Part shown: positions 1-5,677 of the stretch, in pieces
How the letters are laid out: the number at the start of each line of letters is the position of its first letter
Numbering within the stretch: position 1 is the stretch's first letter
Assembly (NCBI GenBank): GCA_002369495.1
Contig: DFFD01000012.1
Coordinates: 3,823-11,275, forward strand
Origin: Lachnospiraceae bacterium UBA3785
Lineage (GTDB): Bacteria > Bacillota > Clostridia > Lachnospirales > Lachnospiraceae
Direction: 5' to 3'
DNA: 7,453 nucleotides
Notes under the pieces: generated by a model
What the model saw: the letters and a program-made list of their open reading frames with translations, nothing else
Told to the model about the DNA's origin: nothing
Databases searched by the model: none
Translations under genes and position numbers: made by a program

Positions 1-30
1 CCTCCGCGAAGAACCGTCCCCCTCTGCGAA
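1..30. repeat. Short direct repeat with GGGGACGGTTC core at window edge
   Basis: Positions 1-10 (cctccgcgaa) and 21-30 (cctctgcgaa) are direct copies with one mismatch, separated by the 10-base unit gaaccgtccc. On the minus strand this reads TTCGC(A/G)GAGG, then GGGACGGTTC, then TTCGCGGAGG, and it starts 3 bases after the MATE gene stop codon. From memory, GGGGACGGTTCT-type strings recur in intergenic repeats of many Clostridia; that is recollection, not a search result. The element may continue to the left of the window, so its full unit is unknown. Confidence 0.45.
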
Positions 31-33
31 CCC

Positions 34-1416
34 TCACCTCGGCATCGCGATCCCGAGCTTCTTATAGTAAGGCAGGAGCTTTTCGTCCGACCTCGCCACC
101 GCCGCGTCGAGGGCCTGCTTCGCAGTAAATGCGACGAAAGCCGCCGCCCCGATCCATGCGGCCGGATCCGCGATGCAGATGACGTCGAAACCGCGGGCCG
201 GGACGAACACCGTGCAGATCACGGTTCTGGCCACCATCTCGATCACGCCCGCCAGCATGGCCCGGCCGCTGAAGCCGAGGCTCTGCACGGTCGGCCGGCA
301 GACATTGAGAATTCCAAGCACCCAGTAGAGCACGCCGTTCGCGGCCAGCAGCTTCGCCGACGCCGCGAGTATTTCCGTCTCCTCCGCGCTGACAAAGATG
401 AGCGAAAGGCTCCGGCCGAAGAAAACCAGTACGAGGCCGATCAGGACGCCCCAGGCGATATTGATGCGTGCGCCGATGATCAGGCCTGCGCGGGCCCTTC
501 TGCCCTTGTTCGCCCCGTCGTTCTGTGAGACGAACGTCGAGACCGCGCTCCCGATCGCGTCAAACGGGCTCATCGCGAACTGCTTTATGCGGGCAGCAGC
601 CGTGAGCGCCGAGACATAGATGCTCCCGAGCGAATTGTTGGCCGCCTGCATGACCATGCTGCCGATCGCGGTGATCGAGAACTGCAGGCCCATCGGGAAC
701 GCCATGAGCGCGAGTTCCCTTAAGATGAGGGGGGCGGCGTGTCTTTCATTTTTCGAAAAATGAAGAACCGGATACCGCCTTGCGATATAGACAATGCCCG
801 CGCTCCCCGAGACCGCCTGGGAAATGACCGTCGCTGCCGCCGTCCCCGCGCAGCCGGTTCCGAGGACAACGATGCAGAAGATGTCGAGAAAGATGTTCAG
901 GACCGCGGAGACCGCGAGGAAAATGAACGGCGCCCTGCTGTCCCCGACCGACCGCAGCACCGTGGCGGTAAAATTGTAGAGCAGCGTCGCCGGAATTCCG
1001 AGGAAAATGAGGCTGATGTATGCCTTCGCGTCCGCGCAGATCTCTGCCGGCGTGTTCAGGATCATCAGGATCCGGTCCGTAAGGAGCAGGGAGCCCGCCG
1101 TGAGAATGAGTGCGGTCGCTCCGATGAGAAGTATCGCGTTGTAGATGGTGAGGCGAAGACGCGGCAGGTCATCCGCCCCGAAGTCGCGGGCCATCGGGAT
1201 ACCGAGCCCCGTGCATGTGCCGATGGCGAAACCCAGTACCAGAAACTGGACCGAAGTCGTCGCGCCGACGGCCGCCAGCGCAGAAGAGCCCAGAAACCGG
1301 CCGACGATGGCGGTGTCCGTCAGCGAGTAGGCCTGCTGCAGGAGGTTGCCCAGGAGCAGCGGAAATGCAAATGTAAGGATCAGGCTTAAGGGCCTGCCTT
1401 TCGTCATGTTTTTCAA
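34..1416 (-). CDS. MATE family multidrug/cation antiporter
   Basis: Inner-membrane exporter of the MATE family, which uses a Na+ or H+ gradient to expel cationic drugs or metabolites; the substrate cannot be read from sequence. The protein has about 12 hydrophobic segments in two halves. Family hallmarks are MTKGRPLSLILTFAFPLLLG at the N terminus, D-T-A-I-V-G-R-F-L-G with ALAAVGAT in helix 1-2, VLRSVGDSRAPF with LNIFLD in the first half, and PMGLQFSITAIG plus VSQNDGAN in the second. The start is chosen at a TTG (1414-1416): it sits 4 bases after an AAGGAA Shine-Dalgarno (1421-1426) and gives 460 residues beginning MKNMTKG, like many relatives. An ATG at 1405-1407 (457 aa) is the alternative. 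A longer ATG at 1474-1476 lies about 13 bases from a -10 box and has no RBS, so it is unlikely. The stop is TGA at 34-36. It appears monocistronic with its own promoter. Confidence 0.93.
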   Translation of the reverse strand: MKNMTKGRPLSLILTFAFPLLLGNLLQQAYSLTDTAIVGRFLGSSALAAVGATTSVQFLVLGFAIGTCTGLGIPMARDFGADDLPRLRLTIYNAILLIGATALILTAGSLLLTDRILMILNTPAEICADAKAYISLIFLGIPATLLYNFTATVLRSVGDSRAPFIFLAVSAVLNIFLDIFCIVVLGTGCAGTAAATVISQAVSGSAGIVYIARRYPVLHFSKNERHAAPLILRELALMAFPMGLQFSITAIGSMVMQAANNSLGSIYVSALTAAARIKQFAMSPFDAIGSAVSTFVSQNDGANKGRRARAGLIIGARINIAWGVLIGLVLVFFGRSLSLIFVSAEETEILAASAKLLAANGVLYWVLGILNVCRPTVQSLGFSGRAMLAGVIEMVARTVICTVFVPARGFDVICIADPAAWIGAAAFVAFTAKQALDAAVARSDEKLLPYYKKLGIAMPR

Positions 1417-1420
1417 AGTG

Positions 1421-1430
1421 TTCCTTTCCT
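1421..1430 (-). promoter_or_regulatory. Ribosome binding site deciding the MATE start
   Basis: The minus strand reads AGGAAAGGAA here. It leaves 4 bases to an in-frame TTG (1414-1416) and 13 bases to the in-frame ATG (1405-1407). The spacing favours the TTG. No comparable site precedes the ATG at 1474-1476. Confidence 0.6.
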
Positions 1431-1489
1431 GCCGGGCTCCGTGCAATGAGGGCGCGGTCCGGCTGCGTGTTTTCATTTTACGGAACCCT

Positions 1490-1517
1490 ATTATAGTATC
1501 TTCTTGTCAGATGTCAC
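1490..1517 (-). promoter_or_regulatory. Sigma-A promoter of the MATE gene
   Basis: The minus strand carries GTGACA (-35, 1512-1517, one mismatch to TTGACA), a 16-base spacer, and a perfect TATAAT (-10, 1490-1495). Transcription would start near 1483 and give a leader of roughly 65-75 bases to the TTG/ATG starts. I see no recognisable riboswitch in that leader. Confidence 0.7.
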
Positions 1518-1552
1518 GCAAATAAGAAAGAAACAGTGGTCAAATCTTGCAC

Positions 1553-1581
1553 AAAAAAGGGCGGGTCACATCGACTCGCCC
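1553..1581 (-). terminator. Rho-independent terminator of the response regulator gene
   Basis: On the minus strand GGGCGAGTC (1573-1581) pairs with GACCCGCCC (1559-1567) across a 5-base loop, with one internal A-C mismatch, followed by six T (1553-1558). The stem begins within the last codons of the regulator gene, and the TGA stop straddles the loop and the 3' arm. It isolates the regulator transcript from the MATE gene, which has its own promoter just downstream. Confidence 0.8.
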
Positions 1582-2336
1582 GTTTCCCCCAGCGGCCCGC
1601 CGGCCGCCCATTCATACCCGCTCAAGTACGGAAGACTCCCGCGTCCGGAATCGTCCAGCCTGATATAATCCATCTTCACAAAATGCCCGTTCAGCCCCCG
1701 TCCAAGTACAATGGCTGCGCCGGCTCTGTCCAGTGATCCCCTGAGATCGCTCAGAAGGTTCCAGAGATACTTTTTATTGTTCTCAAACATGATATCATTG
1801 TCATTCCAGAGAATATTGCATAGATCGACAACCCGCATCACCTGCCCCTGCATGTGAATGAGGATCGCCAGCAGTTCCTCTGTTTTTTTCCTCTTAAAAC
1901 TGACGATCTCTCCTTTACGGTCAAACACGCAGAAGTTGCCATAAAGCCTGGCCGTCAGCAGCGGTCTGCTGTGCCCGCCGGTCCGCTCTTTGATATAGTC
2001 AAGTTCTTTCTGTATCATCTCCGGGCTGACCGGCTTCACGAGATAGCCATCTGCATGTATCTCAAATGCCTCCAGTGCATAGCTTCTGTGTCCGGTGCAG
2101 AAGACAATACTGATCTCCGGATCAAGCCGGCGCAGGGCTTTTGCAAGTTCCACCCCATTAAGTGCCGGCATTTCAATATCTAAAAATGCGACATCCGCCC
2201 TATAGGCCTTCGCCCACTTGAGCGCTTTCTCCGCATCTTCAAAGGCAAAAACCTCCTCTATGTCTTCTGACTGTCTGACCGCCTGCACAAGCATAGTCAA
2301 AAATAGTGATTCATCATCCACACAGAGAGCCTTCAT
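1566..2336 (-). CDS. Orphan response regulator, receiver plus winged-helix (SAPR type)
   Basis: Cytoplasmic two-component response regulator and likely DNA-binding transcription factor, 256 aa. The N-terminal receiver (about 1-120) has the acidic pair D7/D8, phospho-acceptor D53 in FLDIEMP, T81 in VFCTGH, and K101 in YLVKP; the YALEAFEIHADGYLVKP stretch is typical of LytTR/SAPR-type receivers. Residues about 128-225 look like the OmpR-like winged helix of SAPR regulators: LYGNFCVF, FKRKKTEELLAILI, VVDLCNILWND, then YLWNLLSDLRGSL. A tail ending near GYEWAAG replaces a full BTAD domain. The start is set at ATG 2334-2336 because AAAGGG lies 6 bases upstream; the ATG two codons earlier abuts that RBS. 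No histidine kinase is in the window, so its partner is elsewhere. It is divergent from the sugar-binding lipoprotein gene and may control it (inference). Its GC content is visibly lower than that of its neighbours. Confidence 0.9.
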   Translation of the reverse strand: MKALCVDDESLFLTMLVQAVRQSEDIEEVFAFEDAEKALKWAKAYRADVAFLDIEMPALNGVELAKALRRLDPEISIVFCTGHRSYALEAFEIHADGYLVKPVSPEMIQKELDYIKERTGGHSRPLLTARLYGNFCVFDRKGEIVSFKRKKTEELLAILIHMQGQVMRVVDLCNILWNDNDIMFENNKKYLWNLLSDLRGSLDRAGAAIVLGRGLNGHFVKMDYIRLDDSGRGSLPYLSGYEWAAGGPLGETGESM

Positions 2337-2349
2337 ATACATCCCTTTC

Positions 2350-2360
2350 TTCTGTCAGAA
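2350..2360. repeat. Small palindrome in the regulator leader
   Basis: TTCTG-T-CAGAA is a perfect 5-bp-arm palindrome in the 5' untranslated region of the response regulator gene, just upstream of its ribosome binding site. It could be a regulator half-site pair or chance; nothing else supports a role. Confidence 0.25.
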
Positions 2361-2384
2361 CTGCCTCTGTACTGCCAGCTCATT

Positions 2385-2413
2385 ATTCTAACAAATCTTA
2401 ATGATTTTTGCAA
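2385..2413 (-). promoter_or_regulatory. Promoter of the response regulator gene
   Basis: The minus strand shows TTGCAA (-35, 2408-2413, four of six matches), a 17-base spacer, and TAGAAT (-10, 2385-2390, five of six). Predicted transcription start is near 2378, giving a leader of about 40 bases. The -35 box lies within the left arm of the dyad at 2409-2425. Confidence 0.6.
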
Positions 2414-2425
2414 AGGTTGTTTGCA
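2409..2425. promoter_or_regulatory. Operator-like dyad TGCAAA-N5-TTTGCA
   Basis: A perfect inverted repeat with 6-bp arms (2409-2414 and 2420-2425) and a GGTTG spacer sits in the divergent region between the response regulator and the sugar-binding lipoprotein genes. Its left arm overlaps the regulator's -35 box, and its right arm overlaps TTGCAT, a possible weak -35 for the lipoprotein gene. The position suits a site where a regulator controls both genes. Which protein binds it is unknown; autoregulation by the neighbouring regulator is an inference. Confidence 0.4.
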
Positions 2426-2456
2426 TCTGGTTCCCTGCGCCTTATTATGATATACT
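2421..2456 (+). promoter_or_regulatory. Possible promoter of the sugar-binding lipoprotein gene
   Basis: The AT-rich stretch cttattatgatatact offers several -10 candidates: TATTAT at 2443-2448, TATGAT at 2446-2451 and TATACT at 2451-2456. TTGCAT at 2421-2426 lies 16 bases before TATTAT and could serve as a poor -35. The -35 is weak whichever is used, which would suit an activator-dependent promoter. Confidence 0.35.
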
Positions 2457-2485
2457 GTTCTCACCTGAACCAAGGAGTGTCCGCC

Positions 2486-3613
2486 ATGTTGTCACGAAAA
2501 ATGAAAACCCTGCCTGCCCTTCTCGCCTCCCTGGCCCTTACGGGCTGCAGCCTCGCCGGATCCGGAGAAGCTGCCCCTGCCGCGGACGTCGAGGACTTTA
2601 CGGCAGCTGTCTTCTGGTACGATTACAGCGATCCCTTCATCGCCTCGGTGCGCGCAAGTCTTGCCGTAGATTTTTACGATGCGGGCATTTCCTTTAAGGA
2701 GCACGACGCCGAATACAGCCAGTCCGCCCAGAGCGCCCAGATCAGGGAGGCGCTCCTTGGCGGAGCCGACATCCTTCTCGTCAATCTCGTGAATTCAGGG
2801 GCCACCAGCACCGCGGACGAGATCTGCCTCCTCGCCGAGCACGCGGGCGTGCCGGTCGTCTTCTTCAACCGCAGCATCGAGGCCGAGGGCGACGAGGGAG
2901 TCCTGCTTGACCATTACGACAACATCGTCTTCGTCGGAACGGACCCGGAAAAACCCGGGCACCTGCAGGGCGAAATGATCGGCGAATACCTCATCGAACA
3001 CTACCGCGAGACTGACCTCAACGGGGACGGCGTGATCTCCTACGCGCTCTTCAAGGGCGAGGCGGGGAACACGGAGGCTGTCCTCCGGACCGAGTACGCG
3101 GTAACGGACGCAAACCGTCTGCTTCTTGACGCCGGCTTCCCGGAGCTTGCCTACTTCGATCCGTCGAGCGTGGACCATTTCCAGCTCGACCTGACCGGCC
3201 GATGGTCGGCAGCCGCTGCCAAAAGCTACATGCAGACCAATCTCTCCGCCTTCAACCCCGACAACGGCAATATGATCGAGCTCATCATCGCGAACAATGA
3301 CGATATGGCGGACGGCGCGATCCGCGCTCTCAATGAGTACGGCATGAACCTCGGCACGGAGGACTGCCTGACGATCCCGGTCTTCGGGGTGGACGCGACC
3401 TTCACCGGCCGGCAGCTGATCCGCGAGGGCAGGATGACCGGCACGATCGTCCAGGACGCGGATGGCATGGCCGCCGTGATCGCCCGGATCGTCGAAAATG
3501 CGCGCCATAAAAAAGAGCTCCTCACCGGGCTTGACGAATACCCGCGCGATGAGGAGCATGGTTTTTCAAACAGGATTTATCTGCCTTCCGAGGTTTACGT
3601 GCCGGGGGACTGA
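2486..3613 (+). CDS. Galactose/glucose-binding-protein-like substrate-binding lipoprotein
   Basis: Extracellular lipid-anchored sugar-binding protein of the MglB/GGBP type-1 periplasmic fold, 375 aa. A lipoprotein signal (residues 1-20, positively charged MLSRKMK then a hydrophobic run) ends in lipobox L-T-G-C with C21 as lipidation site. The body follows E. coli GGBP: D49 and F51, VVFFN with N128, FVGTDPEKPG, a DLNGDGVIS calcium loop (D177, N179, D181) with E265, R201, W240, IIANND with N271, and FGVD with D303. By recalled alignment, sugar-pocket H152, D154 and N256 of GGBP become N195, E197 and Q323, so the ligand may not be galactose. The start is the ATG behind AAGGAG (2472-2477, 8-base gap); an upstream in-frame ATG at 2408 lies before the promoter and would spoil the signal peptide. 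No ABC ATPase or permease is next to it. The 3' end overlaps the convergent Wzy-like gene by 19 bp. Confidence 0.93.
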   Translation: MLSRKMKTLPALLASLALTGCSLAGSGEAAPAADVEDFTAAVFWYDYSDPFIASVRASLAVDFYDAGISFKEHDAEYSQSAQSAQIREALLGGADILLVNLVNSGATSTADEICLLAEHAGVPVVFFNRSIEAEGDEGVLLDHYDNIVFVGTDPEKPGHLQGEMIGEYLIEHYRETDLNGDGVISYALFKGEAGNTEAVLRTEYAVTDANRLLLDAGFPELAYFDPSSVDHFQLDLTGRWSAAAAKSYMQTNLSAFNPDNGNMIELIIANNDDMADGAIRALNEYGMNLGTEDCLTIPVFGVDATFTGRQLIREGRMTGTIVQDADGMAAVIARIVENARHKKELLTGLDEYPRDEEHGFSNRIYLPSEVYVPGD

Positions 3614-4776
3614 CTCCGTTTCGCGGCGAGGTGCCGGTCGGCTGCTTCATAGAAGACGATCCCCATATGGATCAGGAACGGATTGAAGAAGAGCTGGTGC
3701 ATCGGATTTTCCAGCAAAGCGTATATAAGGTAGGCCGTGCAGATGATGAGCAGTTCCATTTCACCTTTCCGGAGCAGTTCCCGTATGTAGAGGATCTGGG
3801 CGGCGAAGAAGACGACTGTAAAGATGATCCCGTGCTGGAGATAGATCCAGACGTACCCGTTGTCCAGGATCATACGCTCATTCACATAATCGTCAAATCT
3901 TCTCCCGAAGAAGGAGCTCCCGATCATTTCAATATAATATTGAGCGGTCACAAACCTTGAACGGAGCGTTCCAAGGCCCGGGGAGATCCGTATGAGCAGA
4001 TTCGGATCTCTCCAGATCAGGAAGAACAGGCCTGCAACCAGGACGAACAGGATCACCAGGGCGGCAGCCGCAGTCCGCCACAGCGATTTCCCTTCCGCGG
4101 CGCGAGCCAGAAGGCGTTCCCAGGCAAATATCGCGGCAATGACCAGAGCGGTCATCGCGACCGCCGTATTGCTGTCCGAGATGAGGTAAGCCGCCGCCGT
4201 GATCGCGATGCTGATGAGATATCTGCCGCGCATCTCTTTTATTTTTCCGAGACAGAGGATCGAACAGACAAGCGCGAACGAGGCCGCGCCGACATTGTTC
4301 GGGTGAACAAAGCCCAGTGCGTATCTTATGCCGCCTCCTCTCTCGAACGTCTGCATCGTGATCGCTCCGGTGCCGGAGAGCAGGGCTGCCAGCCCGATGA
4401 TGAAGCTGATCACTGTGATGTAAATCTTCAGGATCTTCTTAAAATCAAGCTGATTACAGGCAATGAGCAGGAGAAAACACTTCAGCATTCTTGTGTTCTT
4501 GCCGAAGCTCACCGCAAAGAGCAGCGCGGAAAGGGTCCCGAGCAAGACCAGCTCCGATTTCCGCCACCGGCGGCTGAGCAACGCCAGTGCCACCAGAAGG
4601 ATCAGCAGGATTTTGAAGAGCTGATTGATCCCCTCCGTGATGATCACCGGAATGAATTCCTGAAGATATGTCTTTTCCACCGCCCCGGAAAACAGCGCCA
4701 GCACGTATACGATGTAAAAAAGCCGCTCTCTTCGACTTCTCATGTCATTTTCGTCAAAAAGGTTTTTTGTAATCAA
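3595..4776 (-). CDS. Wzy/O-antigen polymerase-like polytopic membrane protein
   Basis: Predicted integral membrane protein, 393 aa, with around ten hydrophobic helices. It resembles the Wzy/O-antigen polymerase and ligase group that joins polysaccharide repeat units on the outer face of the membrane. Supporting features are RYALGFVHPNNVG (residues 151-163) before a helix, SDSNTAVAMT (200-209), a long loop with R263, R272 and R274 (about 257-300), and LDNGYVWIYLQHG (304-316) entering a late helix. No glycosyltransferase is nearby, so the polymer is unknown and the assignment is by pattern only. The start is a TTG: AAAGGGAG (4783-4790) sits 6 bases upstream, while the first internal ATG (4741-4743, residue 12) has no RBS. 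It follows the YihY-family gene by 12 bases, so it is probably translated from the same transcript. Its stop lies inside the 3' end of the convergent lipoprotein gene. Confidence 0.78.
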   Translation of the reverse strand: MITKNLFDENDMRSRRERLFYIVYVLALFSGAVEKTYLQEFIPVIITEGINQLFKILLILLVALALLSRRWRKSELVLLGTLSALLFAVSFGKNTRMLKCFLLLIACNQLDFKKILKIYITVISFIIGLAALLSGTGAITMQTFERGGGIRYALGFVHPNNVGAASFALVCSILCLGKIKEMRGRYLISIAITAAAYLISDSNTAVAMTALVIAAIFAWERLLARAAEGKSLWRTAAAALVILFVLVAGLFFLIWRDPNLLIRISPGLGTLRSRFVTAQYYIEMIGSSFFGRRFDDYVNERMILDNGYVWIYLQHGIIFTVVFFAAQILYIRELLRKGEMELLIICTAYLIYALLENPMHQLFFNPFLIHMGIVFYEAADRHLAAKRSQSPGT

Positions 4777-4782
4777 CCTGTT

Positions 4783-4790
4783 CTCCCTTT
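4783..4790 (-). promoter_or_regulatory. Strong RBS for the TTG-started Wzy-like gene
   Basis: AAAGGGAG on the minus strand begins within the TAA stop codon (4789-4791) of the YihY-family gene and lies 6 bases from TTG at 4774-4776. This fixes the non-ATG start and suggests coupled translation of the two genes. Confidence 0.75.
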
Positions 4791-5616
4791 AACTGTCAGC
4801 CGCCTCTCTTTGCAGCATCTCATTGATCTCAGCGCCGATCATCACGAAATAACAGCAGAAATACAGCCAGAACATGACCAGCATAAGCGTCGTGAGGCTC
4901 CCGTAGGCGGAAAACCCGTTGAAACCGTTCACATAGATCCCCACGAACATGGAAAATATATACCAGGCCGAGGCGGAGAAAAATGCCCCCGGCAGCTGTT
5001 TCACAAACTTCAGCTTCCTGTGCGGAAAGACTTTGTACATCACGGCGATCCCCAGCGTGAGAAGCACGATCGTGTAGACCGTCCGAAAGCCCGCCGCGAA
5101 GACAAACAGGGAAACGCCCTTCGGCCTTAAATGCAGAAGGAGCCGACGGAGCGGCTGCCAGGCCGCGGTAAAGGCTGCCGCCAGGATCAGCATGAAGGCG
5201 AACACGAACGTGTAGAGGACCGCCCACAGCCGGATCACGAGCCAGCTGCGGTACTTTTCGCCGCGGCAGATCCGGTCGAGCCCGGTCTCGAGCGAGTGCA
5301 TCGCCTTGGAGGCCGCCCAGAGGGCTGCCATGGCCGGGATCGGCATGAACCCCACGGAGGTCGAGTAGATCTCCTGCAGGATCTCGTGCAGGATCGGCAG
5401 CAGATACTCCGGCATCAGGGAGTCCACCGTGTAGAGCAGGGTCTCCTGGCTCACCGGCAGGAACTTCATCATGCCGAGCACCAGGATCAGGAACGGAAAT
5501 ACGGACATCAGAATAAAGAAGGCCGACTGCGCCGCGTACGCGGCGACCTGGTCCTCGATGCTCTTCCGGTAGACCTTAAAGCCCCGGACTGCCAGTTTTT
5601 TCATCTTTTCCGCCAT
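4789..5616 (-). CDS. YihY/BrkB family inner membrane protein
   Basis: Polytopic membrane protein of the YihY/virulence factor BrkB family, 275 aa, close to the family's usual length; once annotated as ribonuclease BN, a role no longer accepted for this family. The molecular function is unsettled. Family signatures are AAYAAQSAFFILMSVFPFL (25-43), WAASKAMHSLETGLDRI in the middle, and a C-terminal block with LPGAFFSASAWYIFSMFVG, then YVNGFNGFSAYGSL, then MFWLYFCCYFVMIGAEINEML. About six membrane helices are expected. The start ATG has GGAAGGAA (5626-5633) 9 bases upstream. The gene lies 61 bases after ahcY and 12 bases before the Wzy-like gene on the same strand. No terminator is apparent on either side, so read-through from the mtaD-ahcY genes is possible. 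Confidence 0.93.
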   Translation of the reverse strand: MAEKMKKLAVRGFKVYRKSIEDQVAAYAAQSAFFILMSVFPFLILVLGMMKFLPVSQETLLYTVDSLMPEYLLPILHEILQEIYSTSVGFMPIPAMAALWAASKAMHSLETGLDRICRGEKYRSWLVIRLWAVLYTFVFAFMLILAAAFTAAWQPLRRLLLHLRPKGVSLFVFAAGFRTVYTIVLLTLGIAVMYKVFPHRKLKFVKQLPGAFFSASAWYIFSMFVGIYVNGFNGFSAYGSLTTLMLVMFWLYFCCYFVMIGAEINEMLQREAADS

Positions 5617-5677
5617 AAAATGCCGTTCCTTCCGGATCCCGAAAATGCTCCGTCCGCACCCCGGGCGAAGCTGTATC
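5617..5677. other. Short intergenic gap, ahcY to YihY-family gene
   Basis: Sixty-one bases hold the YihY-family ribosome binding site, and GCATTTT occurs twice on the minus strand. I see no stem followed by a T-run and no convincing -35/-10 pair, so transcription from ahcY probably continues through. Confidence 0.5.

Noticed and set aside
739..1389. 216-codon plus-strand frame opposite the MATE gene
   Set aside because: Highly charged, low-complexity translation without recognisable domains and without an RBS; antisense shadow.
1417..1483. Possible riboswitch in the MATE leader
   Set aside because: The leader is only about 65 bases and I could not match it to a known riboswitch motif; no convincing terminator or sequestering stem was seen.
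1538..1543. TTGACC on the minus strand as a -35 box for the MATE gene
   Set aside because: It is more than 40 bases from the TATAAT box and no -10 lies at 16-18 bases; GTGACA at 1512-1517 fits better.
2408..2485. Upstream ATG extension of the lipoprotein gene
   Set aside because: It lies before or within the predicted promoter, has no RBS, and would place 26 residues ahead of a proper lipoprotein signal; ATG 2486 has AAGGAG at 8 bases.
2795..3559. 254-codon minus-strand frame opposite the sugar-binding lipoprotein gene
   Set aside because: The plus strand clearly encodes a GGBP-like protein with signal peptide and ligand motifs; the antisense translation has no family features.
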